Shown: positions 34,808 through 46,125, numbered from the stretch's first letter. The stretch is DNA of 64,000 nucleotides from Apoda limacodes (GCA_946406115.1 OX291562.1:11004001-11068000); one strand, 5' to 3'. Numbers and translations are program-made. Notes: generated by a model from the letters alone, not told the origin.

Positions 34808-34909
34808 TAATACTATTATGATATTTTAAATCAAAATAAAACAAAACAAAATTGATTAAAACCTGTAGCTAAATCAGAAGTCTATATCCGCGGTTTTTCT
34901 CAATTTAAG

Positions 34910-34915
34910 TTTAAT
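34910..34915 (-). terminator. variant polyadenylation signal of the zinc-finger gene
   Basis: ATTAAA on the minus strand, about 60 bases after the stop codon. No AATAAA is nearer. Confidence 0.35.
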
Positions 34916-34975
34916 AGGCCGTAAATTCAACCTTCAATATTCAATTCAAATGTATCTTTTGTTTCTGTTCAAACG

Positions 34976-35215
34976 TTAAAAAGAATCATCAGAATCATAA
35001 GCTTCGCGGTTTCCAAAGACCCGGGATAAAAAAGACATAGTAGCGATTCTCTCAAAGACACTTCGCATACACATGTCGCGTAAAAAGCCAGGAATACGAG
35101 ATTCACCCAACGATCTTTTTTGTAAATGGATGGTACATTTCAAATGATTATCCAAGTTTTCCCTGCTGCCCTCAATAAGGTTGCAATAGCCGCAATGGAA
35201 TAACCCTGGACGAAC
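34976..35215 (-). CDS. zinc-finger gene, coding exon 4 (terminal)
   Basis: The acceptor TTTATTTTTCAG lies just before codon GTT at 35215. The exon encodes 79 residues with one finger (FHCGYC then NHLKCTIH) and ends at TAA (34976-34978). The C-terminal tail is acidic (YDSDDSF). Confidence 0.85.
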   Translation of the reverse strand, partial: VRPGLFHCGYCNLIEGSRENLDNHLKCTIHLQKRSLGESRIPGFLRDMCMRSVFERIATMSFLSRVFGNREAYDSDDSF

Positions 35216-38200
35216 CTGAAAAATAAACATTTTCTTGTTTATATTTTGCTATTGAAATTCTTATTAACATTAATTCATAAAACTCCAGTAAATTTATTAG
35301 TTTTTATTGAATTAAGTAATATATGAAGTAAAAACTTTATTTATTTTTTGATTTACTGGCATTTCATTAATGAATACGCATTTTGCAAAAATGATAAATA
35401 GTAATATATTTTAATAACGCATTTGAAGCAGCAAAATGTTTATAGTTATAGATATTTAATGCACTGAAGGTTGTATGGGAAAAATCTGATTTGGATTGAC
35501 CATAGTGAAATCCACGAAACATTCTTAGTGAGGATCTAATTAAGGAAAAACCAAATTTATATCTGAATATGTGATTCTAAAATTAGCTGGATTATATTTT
35601 AGCGATTTACTAACACATACCAGTAAATAATCAACAGTTCAAGAAGTTTATTTACAAACTAAACTAAAAAACATAATAGTAAATTACAAAACATTGCCAA
35701 TAATTCAAAACCCCATATTGTATTGAAATGTGAAACATAATTTAAAAAAATTACCTCTCTGATGAATTCTGAGGAAAATGAAACCAATACTGGAATATCT
35801 TTCATTGCAAGTTGATGGGACGGCATTTCCATATGAATATCCACCTCATTCATTGTCAGATTCATCTCACAAACTTGGCATCTGTATCTAAAACCATGTT
35901 TTGAAACAAGGTAGAAGCTCAATTTACTTATACAAAATTTAGCATTAACAACCACATCTCTTTGCCTTATTGCTTCAATATGTAGAGAATCCAGAAAATC
36001 AAAAAAGCTTTGTTTACCAATACTTTTATGTTGATTTTTATTTAACTTTGTGTCAGTTTCTTTTCTTGCAACATTTTTTTTATGTGCTATACCATTCACA
36101 TGTTCTTTCAAACTTCTTGGATTAGATGGCAATCTACTACAGCATATTCGACAATATGCTGTATGATTCCCACGATTGTATGTAATACTATTTAATTTAG
36201 CAAAAGTTTCTTCATTTTCATTGACATCGCTTGTTGATGCACTAGGAACAATACTTTTAACTAAAGCTTTTTCATTATTATCATTGTTTTTTTCCTTTTC
36301 TCTTTCTTCAGTAAAATTTTCAACTAAGATCTTTGGATCATTTTCATAATTTTTTTTCTTTTTCTGTTCTTCAATAATATTGTTTACTTCCTTCTCATAA
36401 TTCAAATCATTACCAAAAGCTGCTTTCTCTTCCTCTTGCTCTATAACATTGGTTACTAATTTCTTTTTATTATTACTATTAGTTGGCTTCTCTTCCTTTT
36501 CCAAAATTATTTTATGGTATTTCAAATCCATTTCACGCATTTTGGAAATGGCAACCGCATCTTTTTGATGATTCTCGTCTTTATTATTCTCTAAATTAGA
36601 ATAATCATTTACATTATTATTATTTTTGACTTTATTATCTTTATCATTAGTATTAGTTTTTAAAGTTGATTTAATGAATCGCTGGTATGATCTTTCATGA
36701 TCCAGATCATTGAAATGTTCTTGAATTTTGCTTGATGCAACAAGCATGTTACAAGTTAGGCATTGGCTACAATTATCTTCCAACTGTAAACAAACATTTA
36801 ATATAAATTCAAGTTTTGGACATAGTTACATACCAAATAATTATATACTAAAAGTATCTTTACGATAGTGAAGACCGTATCAATAGTCTTTCAGTGATTT
36901 TTACCATATAAGTAAAGGCTATTATTTAAACAGTCAGTAAAAAGAGGTTGTGGTCAGCTCCAAATGCATTTTGTCAACAAACAAAGTGGATTGAGCTGCT
37001 TCTAGTGGTCAGCAAAAATAACTAAATTGGTCAGCAAGTAATGTGAAATAACCTTAAAATTGATGTCATAGGAAACTAGGCAAGCTGTAAAATTAATTTT
37101 GATTTGCTAATCATACAAAAAGAAAAAAAGTTAAGGAGCAATTTGATACTGGCACTTGCCGGCCGCTGCCGCTGAGTCTTTAACCAGCTACCCTTTACCA
37201 CTATCTCTTCATGTATTAACAACTTTTTGGCAAATTGAGAAATAGTTTTTGTAAAATTAACAGATAAATAATAACTGTAAAATAGCAAAATAGAATAAAA
37301 AAACATACCTGACGGTAAATTGTTTTATTTATGTCAAAAATTATTTTGCCCTGGATCAAATGTAGTAAATGAACGGGTTCATTTTTATGATCATTTGCAT
37401 CTTCAAATTCCATATCGCACAGAACACATGTATCCCCAATAATCCCATGCCAAGCTTGTTCACTTATCAAAATGTCATCAAAAGCTATTACAGAATTATC
37501 TATTCTTTTAATGTGAGATTTATCTTTGGTTTTATTAGAATTTTCAATGTTTTTAACATGAAAATTGACTGTGGTAAGGGTATGGAGCAATACATTGCAA
37601 TTTGAACAAAAATACCCATACTTGAACTGAAAATGAAATAAAATGAAAAATGTAAAATGTTAAGTGTTTTATTAAAATTTGATTGAAGTTCCAACATTGA
37701 ATAAACCTAAATATGCAGTTATCTACTTGTTTTTAAAATTGATTCCACTTTTGAATTCTTTGACTAAAACATATTATATTATATAGTATTTTTTGTGTTC
37801 TTAGATATCTGTAAAAACATTGCTTTAAAACATAACTTTCGACCATCTTGTTTTTATGTTTTAATCCATAACTTAACTCATGTGGGATTTCCCTCAGGAT
37901 TTTTTATTGGTTTTAAAGGGCCGAAATATTTTAATATCCGAACAATGTAACAATCATTAATTTTTTATTGTGTTGGCAGCTATGTGTAAAATGTTTGTCA
38001 TAAAATCAGTGGTATGATGGTGGCTGTTCATTCTAATATTTTTTTTTTTTTTTTTTTTTTTTTTATACCACTAAGGTGGCAAACAAGCCTACGGTCCGCC
38101 TGATGGTAAGCGGTCACCGTAGCCTATGGACGCTTGCAACACCAGGGGCATCACTCGCGCGTTGCCGACCCTTCAGAAATCTAATAACTTCTTTTTTGAA

Positions 38201-40624
38201 GCACCCCATACTGTAGTCCTTAGAGAAAACCTTGGCAGGGAGCTCATTCCACAACCCAAGGGTTCGCGGGAGGAAGTTTTTCTGAAACCGCACTGTTCGC
38301 GACCATTTTGGTTCCAAAGTGTGAGAATGAATTCCCTGTCGATGGCGAGCGGTGCGATGGTAGAAAGTAGCCGTGGGCATCATTTCGAACAATTCCTCAG
38401 AACACAATCCATTGTACAAGCGGTAGAACACACACAGGGAGGCAAAGTCTCTCCTCAGACTTAAGGGCTCGATACCGCAAGTGAGTTTGGGATCGTCGAC
38501 AATTCTCACAGCCCGTCGTTGAACCGAGTCAAAAGGGCCAAGCTGGTATCCGGGTGCACCCGCCCAGAGATGGCAGCAGTACTCCATATGGGGCCGGACT
38601 TGCGACTTGTAAAGTAGCAACCTTTGCCCCGACGTGAAGTACTGCTTCGCTCTGTTGAGTACACCAAGTTTTTTGGACGCCAGCTTTACCTTGTCTAGCA
38701 AATGATCTCGGAACTGAACATCGCTGGAGATGTCAACGCCAAGGATCCCAATGCTCTTAGAGATGGAGAGGGGAGTGTTCTGGAATTGTGGGACTACAGT
38801 GAATGGGGTTTTCTTAGCGGTGGTCGAGTTACGTCCGTGTCACCGCTATGAGACCTGTATAGGCACGCATAGATACGAGTGTGGCCCCCATGATCTACGC
38901 GCACCCACAATATCGACAGGTCCCTGTCTTCAAGGCTATGAAGTCGGCGACAGCAGATATCCTCCCGGACGAACATACATACACCGGCACGACTCAAAAA
39001 ATTGTGCTCGAGTTTGTAGCCGGGATAACGAAGGTATGATGTGTCGGCCGGGCAGGATATCTGCGTCTCCGTTAGAAAAAGAATGGTTGGCTGCGCAGTC
39101 TCGAGATGGTGATGGACTGCGTTAAGATTTGCGTGAATACCCCTTATGTTGCAAAAATCCACATTATATGTGGATGGAGTAACCGCTGTCAAAACTCTTT
39201 TCTTTTTTCTGTTCCTGGCCATTTTGTTTGAAGTAACTTAGACTACGGATGAGGATTCACTGCACAGACAGCTTAGAAGACAAAAAGTTGCGGTACTAAG
39301 ACTGCCAAGCTCAACACAGATGATACGGTTGCTGGCACAGCGGGCGGAAGGGCCCCTGATCCCCCTCTGTTGTAGTAGCCGGGTCCACTCCGGTCTCCTT
39401 CTCCGGCACGACTACTACTTCAGAGACTTTACACAGGTTGGCGGATCAGCCTCCCAGGGCGGAGATTAAGTGATCCCTGGGTTCGGGAACCCGTTCAACC
39501 TGCGGGCGGCCAGCGGTCAGCCGTTTCATCAGGTCTCCCTGACCGCCGAACCAGCACGCCGCGTCTACGCCGAGCAATGACAGCAACAAGCACCGTCGGT
39601 CCTCCGCTGTCCGCGCAGCGAATCCTCAAAGAGAGAGCTCTGGCAACCTTACTCACCGCCAGGAACACAACACTACTCAATGTTAGTGTTATTGTCGCCG
39701 CGGTTTTCTGTAAGGTGGAGGTACTTCCCCAGTTCGGGCCGCTCATTCGAGCAAGTACTCGCTATGCCCCGCTTTATTTGTTCGGGCAGCTTATTCGAGC
39801 GAATACTTGCAGTGCCCTACCTCTCTGAAAAAGATGGTTTATAAATAATTGACATCCTAAGATATAAGCAAAATTCTTTTTTTGCATAGGGTGTTTAGTA
39901 TTGAACGAAATTTAAAAGACTAATAGGTAAGTAACTATATAAATGTTCTGATTCATAGTCGACAACATGGGACAGTACCAGTATATGATGATGTTGGTTG
40001 TAGGTTTGGTTTGGTTCTGTAAAGTATTGACTTAGGGTGGTTGTTCTAACAGTGATATAAGTTGGTTGTATAAAGAGGGTTTTTTTGTCATTGACTTTTT
40101 ACACCATGTTTTCAAAAAATATTATTCAGTTTTGCATGTAAAGACAAAAAGTTCTCCAGTTATATTAACTGCGATTTGGTGACAAGAATATCTTGACACA
40201 GAGAGCTATAATATCACAAAGGTAAAAAAATTTTTTTTTCAGTAAATGTAGACAAACAATATGGCCTATTACTATATTGAAGTGATCTACCTCCCGAGCA
40301 TGTGCAGCCCATTTGTGTAACTTATACCAGAAGTGCAGCCATAGTCATCATTGAGTACCTACATTCATATTTAGAGTGCATTCAGTATGTTCAATGTTGT
40401 CAATTTTATGTGTAAATTGTGTAAGTGATTATTATACATACTTTTCTGATCAGGTGGCTTTCATTTTGATGCACAAAAGGATTTGATGTTTTGCTTTTGT
40501 TGTGTTTTGGGTTTTCAATGTGCTTAGAAATATCTCCTTCAGTAAGAAGATGAATGTCACATGCCAAACAAAAAGAGTCAACCAATCCTTTTATTATTGA
40601 GTTTTCTTCTGATATAGGTTCCAT
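34976..40624 (-). CDS. multi-zinc-finger protein (C2H2, U1-like spacing), four coding exons
   Basis: Coding exons on the minus strand are 40624-40442, 37626-37309, 36783-35755 and 35215-34976. They are joined by GT..AG introns that all fall between codons (phase 0) and give about 589 residues. Seven zinc-finger-like modules are visible. C/H positions are 19/22/35/41, 68/71/84 (last His replaced by Asn), 128/131/141/147, 175/178/190/196, 378/381/395/401, 469/472/484/490 and 518/521/534/540. All complete ones have C-x2-C-x(9-13)-H-x5-H. The long H-x5-H spacing is that of U1-type or matrin-type fingers, which in known proteins bind RNA or mediate protein contacts. Residues about 205-365 are Asn/Lys/Glu-rich and probably unstructured or coiled. 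No signal peptide or membrane segment. A nuclear nucleic-acid-binding role is inferred from the fingers only. I do not recognise an orthologue. ATG at 40622-40624 has a good context (ATCAAAATGG). Confidence 0.85.
35755..36783 (-). CDS. zinc-finger gene, coding exon 3
   Basis: The acceptor is GTTTGTTTACAG and the donor AGAGAG|GTAATT. The exon encodes 343 residues: fingers CSQCLTCNML..HFNDLDH, YCRICC..HVNGIAH and YRCQVCEM..HMEMPSH. A charged Asn/Glu/Lys-rich linker of about 160 residues separates the first finger from the other two. The open frame continues past the donor for a further 31 codons without homology, so splicing there is inferred from the donor and from the phase match with exon 4. 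Confidence 0.85.
37309..37626 (-). CDS. zinc-finger gene, coding exon 2
   Basis: The acceptor is TTTCATTTTCAG and the donor CGTCAG|GTATGT. Exactly 106 codons. It holds an incomplete finger (FCSNCNVLL..NFHVKNIEN, the fourth ligand being Asn) and a complete one (CVLCDMEF..HKNEPVH). Confidence 0.85.
37690..38038 (-). other. intron 1 DNA, repeat remnant
   Basis: Non-coding. 37770-37900 resembles 25150-25300 (AGATATCT..AAAACAT and TTAATCCATAACTTA). It marks an old repeat inside the intron of the zinc-finger gene. Confidence 0.4.
38114..39222 (-). pseudogene. CR1-like ORF2 remnant: endonuclease N-terminus joined to RT C-terminus
   Basis: The first part starts with MARNRKKKRVLTAV, then an AP-endonuclease-like fold: FCNIRGIHANLNAVHHHLE, LFLTETQI with the catalytic Glu, and YACLYRSHSGDTD. 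Near 38825-38835 the sequence jumps to the region just before LDKVKLASKKLGVLNRAKQ. That piece continues with the C-terminal domain (MEYCCHLWAGAPG, FDSVQRRAVRIV, SRTVRFQKNFLPRTL, FLKGRQRASDAPG). The jump also changes frame. Palm motifs such as YADD are absent, so no active enzyme is possible. Confidence 0.85.
39735..39828 (-). repeat. tandem subrepeats in the LINE 5' leader
   Basis: GTTCGGGCCGCTCATTCGAG...TACTCGCTATGCCCCG and GTTCGGGCAGCTTATTCGAG...TACTTGCAGTGCCC are two diverged direct repeats of about 46 bases. They lie at the 5' end of the CR1-like element, where its internal promoter is expected. Confidence 0.65.
39829..40441 (-). other. intron 1 DNA near exon 1
   Basis: Non-coding apart from a repeat at 40245-40345 shared with 11905-12010 (AACAATATGGCC, CTACCTCCCGAGCATGTG). 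Confidence 0.45.
40442..40624 (-). CDS. zinc-finger gene, coding exon 1
   Basis: Sixty-one codons from ATG to the donor AAA|GTATGT. One finger (FCLACDIHLL..HIENPKH). An acceptor-like TTTTACAG lies six bases upstream of the ATG, so a separate 5' exon is expected. Confidence 0.8.
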
Positions 40625-40689
40625 TTTGATCTGTAAAACTATAAAAAATTAGGTACAAACATTAAGCTTATATGAACTATAGTAAACAG

Positions 40690-43022
40690 GCCGCACACAG
40701 GGTAACCAGATTTAATTTTACCAAGGGGAAAACTAAAACAGATAAATTTACCAGAGAAATGTGGTTCAGCAGTATCATGAAGAGGTGCCAAGATTTTGTA
40801 CACCTTATTGCTTATAGGCAGTAATTTTTTTTTAAAGTGTATAATTACAGAGAACCAATAAATTTCAGTTTTTTTTTTCTTAAGTTTATATAAGTACCAG
40901 TTCGGTGTACAAAGGGGGCGCTGAGGAAAAAGCCCCTTTTAGGTTACTCTGACCAGAGTTGGTTCAAAAGTATTTTATTTTAGAAATCCGCAAGAATTGT
41001 GTTTGACATACACTTGACCATTTATTTAAACAGTCCTATTTTTTTTCCTTGCACCCTCCTGTTGTTACTCTGACCTAAGTACCTAATTGGCTACAAAGAT
41101 ATGAGTTGGTGTATACAAAAACCACAAAAATTTCTGCCTTGTCCTCTCTTAGTTTCTCTGATTAATAAGTGTTAGCAATAAATTAAAATGTGATTTAGTT
41201 GGAATTTTCTTTTTTTTAATATGAACTAATTTCCTTGTTTGAACTACTACTAAAAATTATATCAGGTTCTGTTGTTTAATTGCAAATTTAGCAATTATGT
41301 GACACTGACAGCAGGACAGCAAAATTTATTTTTCAACAAAACAGTAAGACAATGCAAACAAAAGCAAATGCAATCGTGGAAGCTACAAATCATGTCTTCA
41401 GGGTCTGATCATTTTGGGATGAAGAATCATTATTTTTGTTAATTTTGTAACAGGTCTTACATTAGTTTACTATTGGTATCAAAACGATTTTTAGTATCAT
41501 CTGTAACAAACTGTCTCGAGTTCCTCTGAAAAATGAAACTTACCATGTCTGGAAGTGGGGTTTTTGGTGTAAATCTGCCAAAGTGCAATACACATTAATT
41601 GTTAATGTTAGTGTGTGTACCTATGTCACACTTTCGTTTTGCAACCAAACATTTCATTTCAAAGCTACACGAATGATAGGTGTCAGTGGCAAAACTGGCA
41701 TTATCAAAAGTGTGAAAAGTATAAAACGTGGAAACTTTGGTTGGGGTGTACAAAAGGGGGCGCTGAGAAAAAAAGATGTGCTCTACCGATGTGCATCATC
41801 AAAATGGTCAATTATAGGGACAAACCTCTTTTAAAAAAATTTTTGAGGAGGGGTCACAGAAAAAAGTGCTCCATACAAACGTTGCTGCCGACGATGTACT
41901 CTATCAATTTCCATCATCAAAATATATTCTTATGGAAATATAGTCCCAGAGCTTCATGAAAATGACTGAAATTTTTTATTTTTTTCAGCACTCCCATTTG
42001 TACACCCTAACCGTAACCAAAAAAACAAAAATTCGTGACAATTTCCCAAGTCCGGTCATTTTTCCCCTTGCGCCTTTTTTTAGTCTATGTTCCAAATCAC
42101 GCCGAGTAATTATCGCCCGGTAGAGTTGAAAAATCAACCCGTTCTGTAACGAGCATTTGACAGTTAATTTTCATACTGACAGGAGTGATTTTCTACCTTT
42201 TCTATGGCAGTGTAAAGAATTCAACTTGACAGTTAGAAAATTACTCTACCCTGGGTGTCCCAAAACCACTTATTTAACTTCCTTGTTGCGATTTGGAACG
42301 CACCCTTAGTTACTCTGACCGAAACTTTTTATCCCAAAGCGAACAGACCCTTACTACAATCATAGAGTTATAGAAAATATGTCAATGGCTACAATATAAT
42401 ATAGGTATATGGTATGGTATTACAGTGTTCATGTTAGTTACCCTCACTAATTTTTTTTGGACGCAGCTTCAAAAGATCATGTAGAATACTTAGACATTAT
42501 AATCCTTACACCTTTCGTAACTTATCCTGACAAAATTATTAAGTTGCAAAACAAGCGGAATAATTTTTTTCCCTTGCACCCTTTTAGTTATTATTGGAAA
42601 CTAAAGACCGACGAAGTTAAACTATTTAAAATCTTACTTATTGAATAGTGTAACTGCACATCCACCTTCTTTACCACACTACCTCTTCATCAAAATATGT
42701 TGTTCACAACAAACATTTAAATTACATACACAAAAGTGATAGGTTCCTGGGAAGTTTTTTTTAAATGCGCGGGACTTTTTTATCTGTTATTTGTCAGTGT
42801 TACCAATAATCCTTTTAATTAAAAATATCTATCGACCAAAAATCAATCGATTAATTCATTATTTCTAGGGCGTTCCTCCACAGCGGCCTCCGATACTGAC
42901 AACCGACACTTCGCGAGTCGTGTCGCTGGCGCAATATGGGCTTTGGTCCAGCTAACGACCACAAAATACAACCTATTAATATTAAGTTGTAGTTGAGTCT
43001 TTGGCAGTGATAGCTAAAGTAT
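40690..43022. repeat. gene-free region with recurring GGGGGCGCTGAG blocks
   Basis: GTACAAAGGGGGCGCTGAGG (about 40907) and GTACAAAAGGGGGCGCTGAG (about 41746) are direct repeats. TTACTCTGACC recurs near 40945, 41066 and 42313, and CCCTTGCACCC-type phrases near 41048, 42066 and 42571. I see no coding exon other than the candidate 5' exon at 41544. It looks like fragments of one or more old repeats. Confidence 0.45.
41544..41580 (-). promoter_or_regulatory. candidate upstream exon end of the zinc-finger gene
   Basis: The minus strand has a strong donor, CAGACATG|GTAAGTTTC, at 41544/41543. The three bases before the donor are ATG. Splicing it to the acceptor before exon 1 would give ATG ATC AAA ATG GAA, in frame with the gene. 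This makes it a plausible first exon; there is no independent evidence for it. Confidence 0.35.
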
Positions 43023-43508
43023 ATTTAGATGGCCCATTTCAAGATGTCTCCAAGTCCGTATTTACACATTTGAGAAAAAAACGAATATAGGTTTTTTTTA
43101 TTTTGACAAAAACATTATAAAATATGTCACACCAAAATGTTTTTAGTAAGTTAGTTTGTCAAGTTATAAAACAAATATGATTTTTTTTTAAGGAATTTGG
43201 AAAATAATCTTTGAACTTGGGTCACAAATACCTTGGACTTTTACACTGGACTTAGGAACTTTGAGATTTTCGTAAAAAGGAAGTTGAACTTGGATTTTTG
43301 AGTAAAAATCTAACTTAAATCAACTAATCTTTGTAACTAAGCAGTCTTGATACATAAAAACAAAAAAAAAACTTTATTGAAATCATAAAACTTTTTATTA
43401 AACTAATAATGTACTACAAAACATTTGTATTTTCCTATTTTTACTAATTTCGTACTTATTACTACAAAATGTACTTACAAACCAAAAATTTACCAACTAA
43501 AAAACTAT

Positions 43509-44995
43509 CTAAACTCTATCAATGCGTTTTAAATGTCCGGGTACATATTCCAAAAGATTTTTTATGTCTCTCACTTTTGCTTCTTTAAGCTTTATTTGGC
43601 CATCATAACAATCGACTAGAGTTTCTCTTAAAAAAAATCTTGGAACTCTAGTTCGGTAAAGTGGAAACCGTTCCAAGCCGGTACTTGTCATAGATTGTGA
43701 CATTCCAGGCTTCCCATTTTTTCTTAACATTACTTGTTGACAGGTCGATATTCCTGCAATTGGAGTTCTTACGCGCCCAGTTAACAATGTCTTTAACTTC
43801 AACACCCCTTGCTTCTAAAGTTTCGCTAATGTTTTTCTACAATATTAAATTTATTTATATTTTTGCTGTTAAATATCATTTCAATATAGAATTGCAGAGT
43901 ATATATTTTCTCGAATTTGATTCTTTTTCTTTCGATCAACGCAAAATCCCTGTCGATCGGCATCATAGAGTGGCAGTGACAACACAGAAGCCGTTTCAAA
44001 TTTGCTAAGGGCGCACAAGTTATCTAAAAATGCAAACAAATATCTATTTTTATTTTGCCCGTAACAGTTGTTACAATATATTTGAAGTTGCGTTTGACGT
44101 GGCTTTTTATTTGTATCAATGAAATCTGATAATACTGTAATACTCCGTTAGGCCCCTTTAAAGCGTAATTTTCGGTATATAAATACGTAGTTGCTGTATT
44201 TTGCGTTAAATTGCGGATTCCAAATCTATGCATCCATAACTGGCGTAAAAAATATTGATCTCCCACGTAAGTTTCAGGCAATGGTAAATTTTTCTGAAAA
44301 TCAATACAGATGCAGTGGTCAATCTTTCCTAAAATATTTTTGCCTTTCTCAAATGCAAATATTTCTCATTTTGCAACCTTTTCTTATCTTCGTCGTTATT
44401 AGTAGTTTCTGCAGCATCTATATTAACTTTGATTGTTTCATATGTATGGCAAATGTTTTTTCTAGACTCTCTGAAGCAGTAATTATAATCGGTATTTAAA
44501 ACTTCTCTAAATTTTTCGTAATTGATTGGATTCTCAGGACAATCTGTTAAAAATTGACGATCTAACAATGCAATACTAAAATTTGTGTTTGTTGGATGAC
44601 CTGGAATAATGGGATTCTCTTGCAGGAATCTTTTGCATTGCTTCACTGTCACAAGTTGGATGATTCGCGTGTCTGCCTCTCCCATCCTGTATGTCCTTTT
44701 CTCTGTGCTGTAATTTGCGTTGTAATCTGTCTCTTCTAATGCCATATATGACTAAAAAAACTTGTTGGCAAATTATTATTGTCTTTTTACCCCCAATCGC
44801 ACAATATCTAAAAACTCTTCGGTTTTTAGCTATTCTTGGGTTTAATTTTTTATTCCGTGGCCTAAATCTTTTCGGAACATCATCTTGTAGACAACCTTGC
44901 AAATATTTTTTTTGCTCAGTGTGGCTAGAAAGAGTTACAAATCTCAGTGCATTCGTATTCATTATTTTTTTCCTCACATTTACACCTACAGGCAT
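43509..44995 (-). pseudogene. transposase-like protein gene, frameshifted and partly deleted
   Basis: Overlapping minus-strand frames read in order. First, 44995-44576: KKYLQGCLQDDVPKRFRPRN, IIICQQVFLVIYGIRRDRLQ, GRGRHANHPT, then ESHYSRSSNKHKF. A one-base shift follows at a T run near 44575. Next, 44580-44329: INYEKFREVLNTDYNYCF, RKNICHTYE. Another shift, then 44300-44060: LPLPETYVGDQYFLRQLWMH, FGIRN. Last, 43805-43509: C-terminal KEAKVRDIKNLLEYVPGHL. This succession (helix-turn-helix-like region, ESHY..S..K block, FNT-like block, Cys pair, FYLRQLW-type block, KLLE-YVP end) resembles, from memory, a large family of uncharacterised transposase-derived proteins in insects. The usual central acidic motif region is lost. 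Confidence 0.65.
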
Positions 44996-45755
44996 TTTAA
45001 GATACGTTAATTTTTTTTTTTTTTTTTTTGTTTTTTTTCTAATTTGCAGGGTTCCGCTTCCTTTTTTTCCTATTATTCAATCATTGGTACTCTCACTTTT
45101 ACTACTATTACTCCAGACACAGGACTCCACACTCCAGTGTGCTGATTCTTGAGCTGATGCAGTTTCTAATACAGAATTATTTTCATAGTCACAATAAGCA
45201 TAATCTTCAAAAAGCCCGGTTTAAATTAAGCAATCTGTTTTTTTAATTCCATGCCATTATTTGTCCTAATTCTTTAACTGATGCAGTTTCTAATTTAGAA
45301 GCATTTTCACCGTCACCATAGGCGTTGCCTTCAAATGCGACGGAATCAGCAGTGTTATCTGAATTTATTTGCAGATATGTTGCAGCCACTTAACTATTAT
45401 CATCATGCAACCTATAAAACAAAAGCAGGCATGACCCATTGAAGGAAAGACAAGAAAGTAATTGAACATAGTCTTTAAAAATGTTGGCACAACTTGTATC
45501 ATATTTTTAGTGCAGTCACATGAAATACGGATTATCATAATAAAATGTATTTACTCGCCTCTGCTCCTCAGGAACACAGGTGATTGTTTTAATTAAATCA
45601 TCGTTGCTAGTGAATATTTCGAGGTTTTCTTCTGTCACAGCATTCTCCAATACATGTTACCTAAAAATAACATTACAGAAATAACCGAATGAACTATTCC
45701 ACAATAAGTTAATCAACAATTCAGTTTTCCTAAGATCACATAGGTAAATTAAGTA

Positions 45756-45834
45756 CCCGACATTTTCTTGACGTTCCTCCTCTGAAACAGCGTCATCAAA
45801 ATTTTCGATCAGTATTCCAGACCTTTCCATAAGC
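45756..45834 (-). pseudogene. transposon gene, second N-terminal exon
   Basis: The acceptor CTTGATTTTCAG is followed by an open segment (LMERSGILIENFDDAVSEEE) and a donor-like GG|GTACTT. It continues in frame from the 46126-46151 exon. Downstream, similar acidic stretches occur near 45560-45650 and 45110-45400 with stops, so the N-terminal region is broken. Confidence 0.45.
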
Positions 45835-45904
45835 CTGAAAATCAAGGCAAAAATATTATTATCAATAACTACTTTGTTTAACCACAGATTGACTTTATTG
45901 AATC

Positions 45905-46097
45905 ACTAATTTTGCCCGCGGCTCCACCCGCGTGGACTACATAAATTGCGTAGGTGGAGAGCCATGCTTAGCAGTGGGATGAAAAATAGCTTTTTTCCCT
46001 TCACAAATTTCACGCAAATAAATCTATGTATGAGTGGCGTATGAAGTAACAAACAGACAGACAAACAAACTTTCGCATTTATAATATTTATAGGATA
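45905..46097 (-). repeat. short interspersed repeat inside the transposon
   Basis: It has both family ends (TTTTGCCCGCGGCTCCACCC and TTTCGCATTTATAATATTTA) with a shortened interior of about 190 bases. It lies within the first intron of the transposase-like gene. Confidence 0.65.
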
Positions 46098-46125
46098 AAA
46101 GAAAGAGCAAACATCAAGCACTTAC

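Larger units (their letters stand above)
38039..39828 (-). mobile_element. CR1-like LINE, both ends present, internally deleted
   Basis: On the minus strand the order is: 5' leader with two ~45-base subrepeats (39735-39828), GC-rich 5' UTR, endonuclease start (39222), reverse transcriptase C-terminus (38114-38800), 3' UTR (CCATAGGCTACGGTGACCGC, then GGCAGACCGTAGGC-type end) and a poly(A) of about 26 (38039-38064). The catalytic reverse transcriptase domain is deleted. It lies in the first coding intron of the zinc-finger gene, in the same orientation. The long unbroken A tail suggests a recent insertion. Confidence 0.9.

Noticed and set aside
44691..45152. 153-codon plus-strand frame
   Set aside because: It is antisense to the transposase-like remnant, with T-run-derived Phe stretches.
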